Of a stretch of DNA of 64,000 nt, positions 1 through 8,914 are shown in pieces. The stretch is from Bradyrhizobium zhanjiangense (GTDB lineage: Bacteria; Pseudomonadota; Alphaproteobacteria; Rhizobiales; Xanthobacteraceae). The notes below the pieces were generated by a model that was given only the letters and a program-made list of their open reading frames with translations, was not told where the DNA came from and searched no databases. A program made the position numbers and the translations under genes. The stretch spans positions 8,019,001 to 8,083,000 of the forward strand of contig NZ_CP022221.1 of assembly GCF_004114935.1 (NCBI RefSeq), written 5' to 3'. The number at the start of each line of letters is the position of its first letter. Positions within the stretch are counted from its first letter, which is position 1.

Positions 1-2
1 TC

Positions 3-1130
3 GGCGGTGATGCGGCGAAACGGATCGGCGCCGTCAACATCAAGAACCTGAATGCCAGCGCCGAGATCAAGGGCAACGTCGTCGTCACCTCGCGGCCGAA
101 GCTCGCGGCGAACTGGCATCTCGAGCCCAATCTCGGCGCTCAGGTCAATCTCGGCGATACCAACCTCAACGTCTCCGGCGCCAAGGTCAACGTGCCGGCG
201 CAGGTGAAGCCGCTGATCGACAAGAATGTCGGCGAGCAGATCAACGCCGTCTCCGAACGCATCCGCAACGATCCTTCGCTGCGGGAGAACGCCAGGGTGC
301 AATGGGCCAAGGCGTGCCGCTCGATCCCTCTGCAAGGCTCGAGTTCATCGGCCACACTGCCGCCGCTCTGGCTCGAGATGAAGCCGGTGCGTGCGATCGC
401 GGCGCAACCGCGGGTCGATGCGCAAGCGGTGACGCTGCTCCTCGGCCTCGAGGCCGAGACACGCGTGACCTCGGCCCCGACCAAGCCGGAGTGTCCGTTT
501 CCCGACAAGATCTCGATCGTGCCGCCGACCGGCACCGGCGTGAACATCGGCGTGCCGATTGACGTGCCCTTCACCGAGATCAACAAGCTGATCGCGGCGC
601 AGATGGTCGGCCATACCTATCCCGAGGACGGCTCCGGTCCGGTCGACGTCACCGTCAAGACCGTCAACGTGATACCCTCGGGTGACCGCCTGCTGATCTC
701 GCTGCTGGTGCGCGCCAAGGAGAAGAAAAGCTGGTTCGGCCTCGGCGCCGAGGCGACCGTGCACATCTGGGGCCGGCCGATGCTCGACCAGGCGCAGCAG
801 ACGCTGCGGCTCGCCGACATCCAGCTTGCTGTGGAATCCGAGGCCGCGTTCGGCCTGTTAGGCGCAGCGGCGCGCGCCGTGGTGCCGCACATGCAGCAGG
901 CCCTGCTGCAGAAGGCAACGCTCGACCTGAAGCCGATCGCCGCCAATGCCCGCGAGAAGATTGCCGCCGCGATCGCCGACTACCAGAAGAGCGAGGACGG
1001 CCTCAAGGTCGAAGCCAAGATCGACAGCCTGACGCTTGCCGACATCGCCTTCGATTCCAAGACCCTGCGCGTGGTCGCCGAAGCCGGCGGCTCGCTGAAC
1101 GTCTATGTGACGAAGCTGTCGGGGATGTAG
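3..1130 (+). CDS. DUF4403 family protein, 5' end outside the window
   Basis: The reading frame is open from the first full codon (position 3) to the TAG at 1128-1130, so the N-terminus lies upstream of the window; an internal GTG at 192 is not the true start. The visible 375 residues match my recollection of DUF4403 proteins: long beta-rich stretches with repeated Asn/Val/Lys motifs, a Thr-Lys-Pro-Glu-Cys segment, and a C-terminal part that alternates helices and strands. The family is of unknown function and is often lipoprotein-like or periplasmic. No catalytic motif is visible. The next gene begins 106 bp downstream in the same direction but belongs to an ABC transporter, so a shared role is doubtful. 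Confidence 0.75.
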   Translation, partial: GGDAAKRIGAVNIKNLNASAEIKGNVVVTSRPKLAANWHLEPNLGAQVNLGDTNLNVSGAKVNVPAQVKPLIDKNVGEQINAVSERIRNDPSLRENARVQWAKACRSIPLQGSSSSATLPPLWLEMKPVRAIAAQPRVDAQAVTLLLGLEAETRVTSAPTKPECPFPDKISIVPPTGTGVNIGVPIDVPFTEINKLIAAQMVGHTYPEDGSGPVDVTVKTVNVIPSGDRLLISLLVRAKEKKSWFGLGAEATVHIWGRPMLDQAQQTLRLADIQLAVESEAAFGLLGAAARAVVPHMQQALLQKATLDLKPIAANAREKIAAAIADYQKSEDGLKVEAKIDSLTLADIAFDSKTLRVVAEAGGSLNVYVTKLSGM

Positions 1131-1236
1131 CGCGCTTTCACTCACCGGCTTCGTGCGCGCCTTCGTCGCTTGCACCGCTGGCATTCTCGTCGGAGGATGC
1201 TAATCTCGGCACTGTAGGGGACAACGCGAGGACGAC

Positions 1237-2346
1237 ATGGAAGCCGGCATGGTCACACCTGCGCCGGCACTGGTGCGCTTTTCCGGCATTCAGAAGGCCT
1301 ACGATGGTGAGCACCTCGTGGTGAAGAACCTCGACCTCGAAATCAGGAAGGGCGAGTTCATCACCCTGCTCGGCCCGTCGGGCTCGGGCAAGACGACCAC
1401 GCTGATGATGCTGGCTGGCTTCGAGGTTCCGACCCATGGCGAGATCTACCTCGGTGGCCGGCCGATCAAGAACGTGCCGCCACATAGGCGCGACATTGGC
1501 ATGGTGTTCCAGAACTATGCCTTGTTTCCGCATCTGACGATCGCCGAGAATATCGCCTTCCCGCTATCCGTTCGCAAAATCAACAAGGCGGAAGCGCAGG
1601 AGCGCGTGAGGGCGGCGTTGCGCATGATCAAGATGGAAGCCCTGGCGCACCGGCGGCCCGGGCAGCTGTCCGGCGGTCAGCAGCAGCGCGTCGCGCTGGC
1701 GCGCGCGCTGGTCTTCAACCCGCAACTCGTGCTGATGGACGAGCCCTTGGGCGCCCTGGACAAGCGCCTGCGGGAGCAGATGCAACTGGAGATCAAGCAA
1801 CTGCACGAGACGATGGGCATCACCGTCGTCTACGTCACCCACGATCAGAGTGAAGCGCTCACCATGTCGGACCGCATCGCCGTGTTCAATGACGGCATCG
1901 TGCAGCAGATCGACAAACCCGACGCGCTGTATGAGCATCCGGTGAACAGCTTCGTCGCCCACTTCATCGGCGAGAACAATGTGCTGGCCGGCACCGTCGA
2001 AACGGTCGACAACGATTATTGCCGCGTCGCGCTGGCTGGTGGCGGTGCCGTGACCGCGCGGGCGGTCAACGTATCAGGCGGCGGCGCATCGACCTCCCTG
2101 TCGGTGCGGCCGGAGCGGATCGCCATTGTCCCGGATGGCACCTCCAGCGAGGGACCGAACCGCCTGCCGGCCAAGGTGCAGAACACCATCTATCTCGGCG
2201 ACCACGCGCTTGCCGTGCTCGACGTCGCCGGCAACGGGGAGTTCATGGTCAAGCTTCAGCCGGGGGCATATGACAGCCTGAGACATGGCGACAGCGTGTT
2301 CATCACCTTCCGCCCCGAGGACTGCCTGGCGCTTGATCCCGTGTGA
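1237..2346 (+). CDS. ABC transporter ATP-binding protein, PotA-like (polyamine type)
   Basis: ATPase of a spermidine/putrescine-type importer, on the cytoplasmic face of the membrane. Length is 369 residues. Visible motifs are Walker A GPSGSGKT (46-53), Q-loop Gln92, signature LSGGQ (144-148), Walker B LVLMDE (164-169) and the switch His202. The C-terminal ~90 residues look like the TOBE domain of PotA/FbpC-type ATPases. The ATG at 1237 follows a GAGGA-like ribosome site; a second in-frame ATG lies four codons on. The binding protein and two permeases follow in the same direction, so this is a complete importer. Substrate is inferred from family resemblance and could be another small cation or organic compound. 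Confidence 0.9.
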   Translation: MEAGMVTPAPALVRFSGIQKAYDGEHLVVKNLDLEIRKGEFITLLGPSGSGKTTTLMMLAGFEVPTHGEIYLGGRPIKNVPPHRRDIGMVFQNYALFPHLTIAENIAFPLSVRKINKAEAQERVRAALRMIKMEALAHRRPGQLSGGQQQRVALARALVFNPQLVLMDEPLGALDKRLREQMQLEIKQLHETMGITVVYVTHDQSEALTMSDRIAVFNDGIVQQIDKPDALYEHPVNSFVAHFIGENNVLAGTVETVDNDYCRVALAGGGAVTARAVNVSGGGASTSLSVRPERIAIVPDGTSSEGPNRLPAKVQNTIYLGDHALAVLDVAGNGEFMVKLQPGAYDSLRHGDSVFITFRPEDCLALDPV

Positions 2347-2430
2347 TCCAATCCTGCAGCATGTCTTTGGCGCAAGCAGACCGGCATCGATCAACCTCAA
2401 CGCAACGCACATGAAGAAGGAACAAGGACC

Positions 2431-3489
2431 ATGCTGAAGCGCAACATTGGCAAGATTGCTCTGGGTTTCGCCGCGGCGTTCACCGCCAGCGCTGCGCTGG
2501 CCACGGTCGCGCAGGCGCGTGACCTCACCGTCGTGTCGTGGGGCGGGGCGTATCAGGATGCCCAGAAGAAGGTCTATTTCGAGCCGTTCAAGAAGGCGGC
2601 CGGAGTTCCGATGAACGACGAGTCCTGGGACGGCGGCGTCGGGGTGCTGCGCGCCAAGGTGCAGGGTGGCGCCGCAACCTGGGACGTCGTCCAGGTCGAG
2701 AGCGACGAACTCGCGGTCGGCTGCGAGGAGGGCCTGTTCGAGAAGATGGACTATTCCAAAATCGGCGGCGAGGCCGCCTATATCCCGCCGTCAGTCAATC
2801 CCTGCGGTGTCGGCGCCATCCTCTACGATTTCGTTCTCGGCTACGACAAGGACAAGCTGAAGCAGGCCCCGGGCGGCTGGGCCGACTTCTTCGACACCAA
2901 GAAGATTCCGGGCAAGCGCGGCCTGCGTCAGGGCCCGAAGACCACGCTGGAGATCGCTCTCATGGCTGACGGCGTCGCACCGAAGGACGTCTACAAAGTG
3001 CTAGCGACCGACGAGGGCATCGATCGCGCCTTCAAGAAGCTGGACACCATCAAGGGCGACATCGTCTGGTGGAAGGCCGGCGCCCAGCCGCCGCAATTGC
3101 TCGCTTCCGGCGAGGTGGCGATGACCTCGGTCTACAACGGCCGCATCGACACCGCGAACAAGAACGAGAAGAAGAACTTTGGCATGGTGTGGGATGGAGC
3201 GCTGTTCACCCTCGACAGTTGGGTCATCCTGAAGGGGAGCCCGAACAAGGACGCGGCCTACAAGTTCCTGGACTTCGTCGGCAAGGCGGAGAACCAGTCC
3301 AAGCTATCGGAGAACATCGCTTATGGCACCTCGAACAAGGACGCAGCCGCCCGGCTGCAGCCCGCCGTTCTGAAGGACCTGCCGACAGCACCTGATAACA
3401 TCAAGAACGCGGTCGAGATCAACGTTGGCTTCTGGCTCGAGAACATCGACCGCTTGACCGAGCGCTTCAACAAATGGGCAGCAAAATAG
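2431..3489 (+). CDS. ABC transporter substrate-binding protein, PotD/PotF-like
   Basis: Periplasmic binding protein of 352 residues. A typical Sec signal peptide (Lys/Arg start, Ala-rich core) ends near residue 29 at AQA. The mature protein opens with a Leu-Thr-Val-Val-Ser-Trp-Gly-Gly segment typical of family-1 extracellular solute-binding proteins of the polyamine group. AAGGAAC precedes the ATG. It lies 84 bp after the ATPase gene and 281 bp before the first permease; that gap holds a large inverted repeat. Binding proteins are usually needed in excess over permeases, and the repeat may help stabilise or separate the upstream mRNA; that is inference. The ligand cannot be told from sequence alone. 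Confidence 0.9.
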   Translation: MLKRNIGKIALGFAAAFTASAALATVAQARDLTVVSWGGAYQDAQKKVYFEPFKKAAGVPMNDESWDGGVGVLRAKVQGGAATWDVVQVESDELAVGCEEGLFEKMDYSKIGGEAAYIPPSVNPCGVGAILYDFVLGYDKDKLKQAPGGWADFFDTKKIPGKRGLRQGPKTTLEIALMADGVAPKDVYKVLATDEGIDRAFKKLDTIKGDIVWWKAGAQPPQLLASGEVAMTSVYNGRIDTANKNEKKNFGMVWDGALFTLDSWVILKGSPNKDAAYKFLDFVGKAENQSKLSENIAYGTSNKDAAARLQPAVLKDLPTAPDNIKNAVEINVGFWLENIDRLTERFNKWAAK

Positions 3490-3555
3490 CGTGCTGTCGA
3501 ACCGGCGTGCGGCGCAGGTAGAGGGTGCGTCGCGGACAACGTGCCCGTGACGTAT

Positions 3556-3681
3556 CCTTCGAGACGCCCGCCTACGGCGGGCCCTCAGGATGAGGACGGA
3601 GTGTGCAGCAGCAGTGTCACAGCAGGCGCCGATGTCGATGAGCCTCATCCCGAGGAGACCGCGAAGCGGTCGTCTCGAAGG
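3556..3681. repeat. Large imperfect inverted repeat inside the ABC operon
   Basis: Outer arms are CCTTCGAGACG (3556-3566) and its exact complement (3671-3681). Inner arms CCTCAGGATGAGG (3583-3595) and CCTCATCCCGAGG (3643-3655) pair with one mismatch. Further small hairpins lie within (CCCGCC/GGCGGG and ACCGC/GCGGT). This looks like a dispersed bradyrhizobial REP/BIME-type element. It sits between the binding-protein gene and the first permease gene. Confidence 0.8.
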
Positions 3682-3770
3682 ACGAGGCGCTTCTCAGGCC
3701 GATCGACAAGGCCACATGCGATTGCCCGGCCTGAAGTGGCGAAGGATGTGCAGTCAAAGAGGCTCGCAGC

Positions 3771-5033
3771 ATGACAGCAACACCCGCGATCGGCGCAGAT
3801 GCCCAGACCGAGGTGCCCCTCAAGCGCCGATTGAGACGTGCAGAGCGGGCGCGCCAGGTCAAGGCATTGGCACTGGTTCTGCCGCTTCTTTTGTTTCTGC
3901 TCTTCACCTTCGCAGGCCCGATCGCCGGCATGCTGTGGCGCTCGGTCGACGATCGGGAGGTACGCCAGATCCTGCCCCAAACCGCAGCTGCTCTCGCCGA
4001 CTGGGATGGCAAGGACCTGCCGGACGAAAAGGCCTTTGCTGCGCTGGCAAGCGATATCCTGGCGGCGCGCGCCTCCGGCACCATGGCCATTGCGGCCAAG
4101 CGGCTGAACTACGCACTGAACGGCTTCCGCACCATCCTGACCAGCACGGCACGCAATCTGAAGGCGGTGCCGGAGCGAGGGACGGCCAAGGAGACGCTGG
4201 GCAAGATCAATCCGGCCTGGCGCGAACGCGCCACCTGGACGACGATCAAGGACGCCAGTGGCCCATTGACCAGCTTCTACCTGCTGGCGGCGCTCGACCT
4301 CACCCGGAACATGGACGGCGCGATCGTCGCGGCCCCGCCGGATCAGGCCATTTACCGCAACGTATTCACCCGTACCTTCGTGATCAGTCTCAGCGTCACG
4401 GCACTCTGCCTGATCCTCGGCTTCCCGGTCGCCTACCTGCTGGCGACGCTGCCGCCCGGCCGGTCGAACCTGCTGATGATCTTCGTCCTGCTGCCGTTCT
4501 GGACGTCGCTTCTGGTCCGCACCTGCGCCTGGATCGTACTGTTGCAGAGCAAGGGCGTCGTGAATGACAGCCTGCACTGGCTTGGCATCATCGACGAGCC
4601 GTTGCGCCTGATCTACAACCGCTTCGGTGTCTGCGTGGCGATGACCCACGTTCTCCTGCCGTTCATGATCCTGCCGCTCTACAGCAGCATGAAGGCGATC
4701 TCGCCAGCTTACATGCGTGCCGCAGCCTCGCTCGGTGCGCCGCCGGTCACCGCCTTCCTGCGGATCTACCTGCCGCAAACGCTGCCCGGTATCGGTGCCG
4801 GAAGCCTGCTCGTCTTCATCCTGGCGCTCGGCTACTACATCACGCCGGCACTCGTCGGCGGCGCCGCCGATCAAATGATCAGCTACTTCATCGCGCTCTA
4901 CACGACCGAGACGGCCAACTGGGGCCTTGCCTCGGCGTTGGGTGCGGTGCTGCTGCTCGCCACTCTACTGCTCGCTCTCCTCTACGGAAAACTGGTGCAG
5001 GGACAGCAGGTCACGGGAGGGATGAAGAATTGA
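3771..5033 (+). CDS. ABC transporter permease, PotB-like, with extended N-terminal region
   Basis: Inner-membrane permease of 420 residues, well over the roughly 280-300 of standard PotB. Residues 1-24 are basic and cytoplasmic; a first membrane span covers about 27-48. It is followed by a hydrophilic segment of about 140 residues (50-190), then the MetI-like permease domain with about five more spans. The EAA loop that contacts the ATPase is visible as AAASLGAPPVTAFLRIYLPQ (about residues 320-340). The stop codon overlaps the TTG start of the second permease by four bases (TTGA), a sign of translational coupling. The long segment after span 1 is predicted to be periplasmic. Confidence 0.88.
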   Translation: MTATPAIGADAQTEVPLKRRLRRAERARQVKALALVLPLLLFLLFTFAGPIAGMLWRSVDDREVRQILPQTAAALADWDGKDLPDEKAFAALASDILAARASGTMAIAAKRLNYALNGFRTILTSTARNLKAVPERGTAKETLGKINPAWRERATWTTIKDASGPLTSFYLLAALDLTRNMDGAIVAAPPDQAIYRNVFTRTFVISLSVTALCLILGFPVAYLLATLPPGRSNLLMIFVLLPFWTSLLVRTCAWIVLLQSKGVVNDSLHWLGIIDEPLRLIYNRFGVCVAMTHVLLPFMILPLYSSMKAISPAYMRAAASLGAPPVTAFLRIYLPQTLPGIGAGSLLVFILALGYYITPALVGGAADQMISYFIALYTTETANWGLASALGAVLLLATLLLALLYGKLVQGQQVTGGMKN

Positions 5034-5860
5034 GCGATGATCGTTCCCTCCGCACGCCCAGCCAGCGTGCCGCGTGGACTGCAACCATCGTCATCTCCAC
5101 GCTGGTGTTCATCTTCCTGATCGCGCCAATCCTGGCGATCATGCCGCTGTCCTTCAGCTCCGGCTCGTACTTGACCTATCCGCTGCCCGGCCTCTCCTTG
5201 CGCTGGTACGATGATTTCATCAATTCGCCGCGCTGGATGAATTCGCTGAAGAACAGCATGATCATAGGCGTCGCCTCGACCCTGCTGTCCATGGTGCTCG
5301 GCACATTGGCCGCGCTGGGGCTGGCGCAGTGGAAGAGCCGGTTCAAACCGCTCGTGCTGGCCTTCGTGCTGTCGCCGGTCGTCGTGCCCGGCGTCATCAC
5401 CGCGGTCGGTCTGTATTTCTTCTTCGCCCCGATCGGACTGACCGGCAGCTATCTCGGCTTGATCCTGGCCCACACCGCGCTGGCGACGCCCTTTGTGGTG
5501 ATCACGGTCGGCGCGACGCTGCAAAGCTTCGACACCAATCTGGCGCGCGCCGCCGCCTCACTCGGCGCCTCGCCACTCTACGCGTTTCGCCGCGTGATCC
5601 TGCCGCTGATCCTGCCCGGCCTCGCGTCGGGTGCGCTGTTCGCCTTCGCGACCAGCTTCGATGAGGTGGTGATCGTGCTGTTCATGGCAGGTCCCGAGCA
5701 GCGCACCCTGCCGCGCGAGATGTTCGCCGGCATCCGCGAGAACATCAGCCCGACGATCACGGCCGCGGCGGTGATGCTGACGACGGTATCGATCATCCTG
5801 CTTGCAACCATGGAAGGCTTGCGCCGACGGAACGAACGGCTCAAGGGCAGCACCGCCTAG
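5030..5860 (+). CDS. ABC transporter permease, PotC-like
   Basis: Second inner-membrane permease, 276 residues and about six spans. The first span is near residues 16-40 and the EAA loop reads AAASLGASPLYAFRRVILP (about 180-200). The start is a TTG inside TTGA, sharing bases with the stop of the upstream permease; GGGAGGGATGAAGAA just upstream can serve as ribosome site. It is the last gene of the four-gene importer operon (1237-5860). The C-terminus is short and basic, as usual for PotC. Confidence 0.9.
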   Translation: MSDDRSLRTPSQRAAWTATIVISTLVFIFLIAPILAIMPLSFSSGSYLTYPLPGLSLRWYDDFINSPRWMNSLKNSMIIGVASTLLSMVLGTLAALGLAQWKSRFKPLVLAFVLSPVVVPGVITAVGLYFFFAPIGLTGSYLGLILAHTALATPFVVITVGATLQSFDTNLARAAASLGASPLYAFRRVILPLILPGLASGALFAFATSFDEVVIVLFMAGPEQRTLPREMFAGIRENISPTITAAAVMLTTVSIILLATMEGLRRRNERLKGSTA

Positions 5861-6076
5861 GCGACGTTCGTTTTCCCGCGAGCGTCGTTGCCCTCTCCCG
5901 CAAGGGGAGCAGCAATGCGCCATCGTGACGTTGCGATATTCCTCCTCCCGGGAACACCACCCGCCCTTTCTTTTTTGCATTCTGCTATGGCGCGGATCGC
6001 TTAGCTGCGCCTGCAGATAGCCGTTAAAACTCATCCCGCAACAAAACCCAAACAACAACACACAGGGAGAAACAAC

Positions 6077-7291
6077 ATGCAAAAACTCAGTGTCGCGATC
6101 GCAGCTGGCCTAGCTCTGGCCGCAACATCCGGCGCCGCGCAGGCGCAGATTTCCGACGACATCGTCAAAATCGGCGTGCTCACGGACATGTCGAGCCTCT
6201 ATGCGGACGCGACCGGCAAGGGCTCGCTCGCCGCCGTCGAGATGGCGGTCGCCGACTACGGCGGCAAGGTCGCGGGCAAGCCGGTCGCGGTCGTCGCCGC
6301 CGATCACCAGAACAAGTCCGATGTCGGCGTCAACATCGCCCGCAACTGGTACGACAACGACAAAGTCGACGCGATCTTCGACGTTCCGACCTCCTCGGTG
6401 GCGCTGCCGGTCTCGGCGCTGACGCGCGAGAAGAACAGAATCAACATCAATTCCGGCGGAGGCTCGTCCGACATCACCGGCACCGCCTGCTCGCCCAACA
6501 CGGTGCACTGGACCTACGACACCTATGCGCTGTCGAACGTCGCCGGCAGGGCGATGGTCAAGCGCGGCGAGGACAGCTGGTTCTTCGTCACCGCCGACTA
6601 CGCTTTCGGCATGGCGCTCCAGCGCGACGCCGCCAACGTGGTCAAGGAGAGCGGCGGCAAGGTGCTCGGCGAGGTTCGCCATCCGCTCAACTCGTCGGAC
6701 TTCTCCTCCTTCCTGCTCCAGGCCCAGGCCTCCAAGGCTAAGGTGGTCGCGCTGGCGAATGCCGGCGGCGACACCACCAATGCGTTGAAGCAGGCTTCCG
6801 AGTTCGGCCTGACCCAGGGCGGCCAGAAGATGATCGCGCTGCTGCAGGAGATCACCGACACGCATTCGCTCGGCATCAAGGCGACGCAAGGCCTGATCGT
6901 CACCGACGCCTTCTACTGGGACATGAACGAGGAGACGCGGGCCTTTTCGAAGCGCTTCAACGAGAAGGTCGGGCATATGCCGACCATGATCCAGGCCGGC
7001 CTCTATTCGGCGACCATGCACTATCTGAAGGCGATCGACGCCATCAAGACCGACGAGGCGCCGAAGGTGATGGAAGAGATGCGCAAGACACCTATCAACG
7101 ACTTCTTCGCCAGGAACGGCAAGATCCGCATCGACGGCCGCATGGTCCACGACATGTATCTGTTCGAGGTCAAGAAGCCCGAGGAATCCAAGGGCGAGTG
7201 GGACCTTTACAAGCTGATCGCCACCGTGCCCGGCGACGAGGCGTTCCGTCCGCTCGACAAGGGCGGCTGCCCGATAGTGACGGGGCATTGA
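6077..7291 (+). CDS. ABC transporter substrate-binding protein, branched-chain amino acid (LivK) type
   Basis: Periplasmic binding protein of 404 residues with a Sec signal peptide ending near residue 24 (AQA). The mature part starts with the Asp-Ile-Val-Lys-Ile-Gly-Val-Leu segment typical of the Peripla_BP_6 family, and carries the later Ala-Asp-Tyr-Ala-Phe-Gly segment between lobes. AGGGAGAAACAAC precedes the ATG. No permease or ATPase gene of the Liv type is adjacent, so it must use a transporter encoded elsewhere; orphan binding proteins of this family are numerous in rhizobia. The ligand may be an amino acid or an aromatic or aliphatic acid. Confidence 0.88.
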   Translation: MQKLSVAIAAGLALAATSGAAQAQISDDIVKIGVLTDMSSLYADATGKGSLAAVEMAVADYGGKVAGKPVAVVAADHQNKSDVGVNIARNWYDNDKVDAIFDVPTSSVALPVSALTREKNRININSGGGSSDITGTACSPNTVHWTYDTYALSNVAGRAMVKRGEDSWFFVTADYAFGMALQRDAANVVKESGGKVLGEVRHPLNSSDFSSFLLQAQASKAKVVALANAGGDTTNALKQASEFGLTQGGQKMIALLQEITDTHSLGIKATQGLIVTDAFYWDMNEETRAFSKRFNEKVGHMPTMIQAGLYSATMHYLKAIDAIKTDEAPKVMEEMRKTPINDFFARNGKIRIDGRMVHDMYLFEVKKPEESKGEWDLYKLIATVPGDEAFRPLDKGGCPIVTGH

Positions 7292-7302
7292 ACTGCGCTC
7301 GT

Positions 7303-7349
7303 CGTCATTGCGAGCTACGCAATTTTGTCGCGAGCTCCTCGCAATGACG
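7303..7349. repeat. Short copy of the CGTCATTGCGAG palindromic repeat
   Basis: CGTCATTGCGAG (7303-7314) is followed by its complement CTCGCAATGACG (7338-7349), with a small internal hairpin. Four longer copies of this family occur at 15021-15109, 20851-20932, 42748-42865 and 46064-46180. It lies 12 bases after the LivK-type gene and could act as a 3' mRNA end. Confidence 0.85.
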
Positions 7350-7420
7350 GGACGAAAAGACACGACAGCGCGCCCAGTGAAAACCGGGCGCGCTTCGTCT
7401 AGGCAGTTACGCGAGCCGCA

Positions 7421-7936
7421 TTACTCCGAGTACTTGAACTCGGGCATGTTCTTCAGCTCGTCCTTGCTGGCGTTGAACACGGCATGATCCGGATACCATT
7501 TCGACGCGGACGAGGTCGTCGCGGTCTTGTCGGTTCCGGTCGCTGCGCCAGTCGTCGTGGTCGAGGCCGGCCGGCCGGGCGGGCTGGTGGCTGGGGCGCT
7601 GTAGGCGATGGCCTCGTTGGTGAACTTCAGCTTCTCGTAGGGCACCGCGACCAGATGCTCGCCCATGCCGAGGAAGCCGCCGACGCCGATCACGGCGATC
7701 TTGATGTTACCGTTCTTGTCCATCAAGAGGTCGTTGATCGAGCCGATGTTCTCGTTGGCCTCGTTATAGACCTTGACGCCCGACATTTTCGACACGCGCC
7801 ACTGGTCGGACGCGCTCGTCGTCGTGGCGGTGGCCGCGGTCGGCGCCTTGTCGGTGGTGGCGGTCGGCGCTTGCGCGAACGCCACGGTCGCAAGCAGTGC
7901 TGTGCCGGCGAGGCCGGCAACAATCGTCTTCATCAT
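7421..7936 (-). CDS. Exported PRC-barrel domain protein
   Basis: 171 residues. A signal peptide (about 1-22, ending AFAQA) is followed by a Thr/Ala-rich linker, then a PRC-barrel domain (about 46-110) recognisable from the Ser-Gly-Val-Lys-Val-Tyr and Ile-Gly-Ser-Ile-Asn-Asp-Leu segments and the Gly-rich Val-Ile-Gly-Val-Gly-Gly-Phe turn. A second low-complexity Pro/Ala/Thr linker leads to a short tail. Two ATGs in tandem begin the gene; the second may be used. Such proteins are common in Bradyrhizobium and their role is unclear; the domain otherwise occurs in RNA processing and photosynthetic reaction centre subunits. Confidence 0.8.
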   Translation of the reverse strand: MMKTIVAGLAGTALLATVAFAQAPTATTDKAPTAATATTTSASDQWRVSKMSGVKVYNEANENIGSINDLLMDKNGNIKIAVIGVGGFLGMGEHLVAVPYEKLKFTNEAIAYSAPATSPPGRPASTTTTGAATGTDKTATTSSASKWYPDHAVFNASKDELKNMPEFKYSE

Positions 7937-8161
7937 GTTGTCCTCTCCTTCAGAAACCTCGTGCGGAGAAAACAGCGCTGATCACGCGCGGTTCCGTGCG
8001 GGCGGCAATTTCGTCGCGCAATGCGCGAGCCGAAAATGACGGCAAGGCACGTTCCTGCGTCACCCAGGAACATGTTGCGGCGCACGGTTCCCCGCCGACG
8101 ATCTTGCGCCCTGGGTGAAGCATGATCGCGGCGGGGAACGCGCCGACCCAGCGTCGCCAGG

Positions 8162-8734
8162 TCAGCTCTTGTAGTCGATCAGCAGCGCGGAGAAGCTCGA
8201 GCCGCTCGACGCGCTGCCATTGGCACCGTAGGACGACGCCGACGATTGCGATTGCTGCAGCGCCTGGAGGAATTGCTGGAGGATTTCCGCGGTCGTTGCG
8301 TCAGCCGACGTGCTGTTGGTCGAATCCGCGGTCGTCGACGAATCCGAATTAGCATCATCCGGCGGCGGGCCGGGCGGCGGTCCGCCTGCCCCACCGGGGC
8401 CACCCGCCCCGCCCGGACCATTGGCGAAGGCGGACTGAAACACGCTCTTCAGCTCCTCGGCCTGATCCGAGGTCAGCGTCCCGCTCGACACCTCGTTCGA
8501 GATGAGGTCGTCGATCTTCGACTGCATCTCGTCCTTGGAAGGACGCGTGCCGCTCGATTGGTCGCTCGACCGGCTCTGCTGGAGCGCGGTGTCGATGTCG
8601 GTGAGCGCCGTCGACAGCGCGGACTGGTCCGACGACGAGATCGTGCCGGCGGAGACTTGCGATTGCAATTCCTGCTGCAGCCGCTGCAGCGGCGACTGAT
8701 AGCTGCTGGCGGAGGCCGCCGAAATCGAGGTCAT
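8162..8734 (-). CDS. Ser/Gly/Pro-rich hypothetical protein
   Basis: 190 residues from ATG 8734; the frame is open further upstream but that part overlaps the divergent regulator promoter and looks non-coding. Residues 8-85 are Gln/Ser/Asp-rich and predicted helical. A Gly-Pro-rich hinge covers about 106-127 (repeats of GPGGAGG, then PPPGPPP). The C-terminus is Ser/Thr/Asp-rich followed by a Gln-Ser-rich helix. No signal peptide or membrane segment is visible. I do not recognise a named family; the two repeated short helical blocks ending in acidic residues could be degenerate EF-hand-like units, which is a guess. It is divergent from the two-component genes, 180 bp apart. Confidence 0.6.
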   Translation of the reverse strand: MTSISAASASSYQSPLQRLQQELQSQVSAGTISSSDQSALSTALTDIDTALQQSRSSDQSSGTRPSKDEMQSKIDDLISNEVSSGTLTSDQAEELKSVFQSAFANGPGGAGGPGGAGGPPPGPPPDDANSDSSTTADSTNSTSADATTAEILQQFLQALQQSQSSASSYGANGSASSGSSFSALLIDYKS

Positions 8735-8914
8735 GATGGCTCCGTGGATCTTGCGGGGTTTCGTGGCGAACGGCACCACGGTATGGTTAACGGCCTTAAC
8801 GAGATCTTGCCGCTCCACTGCCCGGTCATGTCCCGGCATTGCGACGGGGCTGATGGAAACACTCCGAAACAAAAATCTTCGCCATTTGGCCCGAATCTTG
8901 GACAAACAAAGCGC

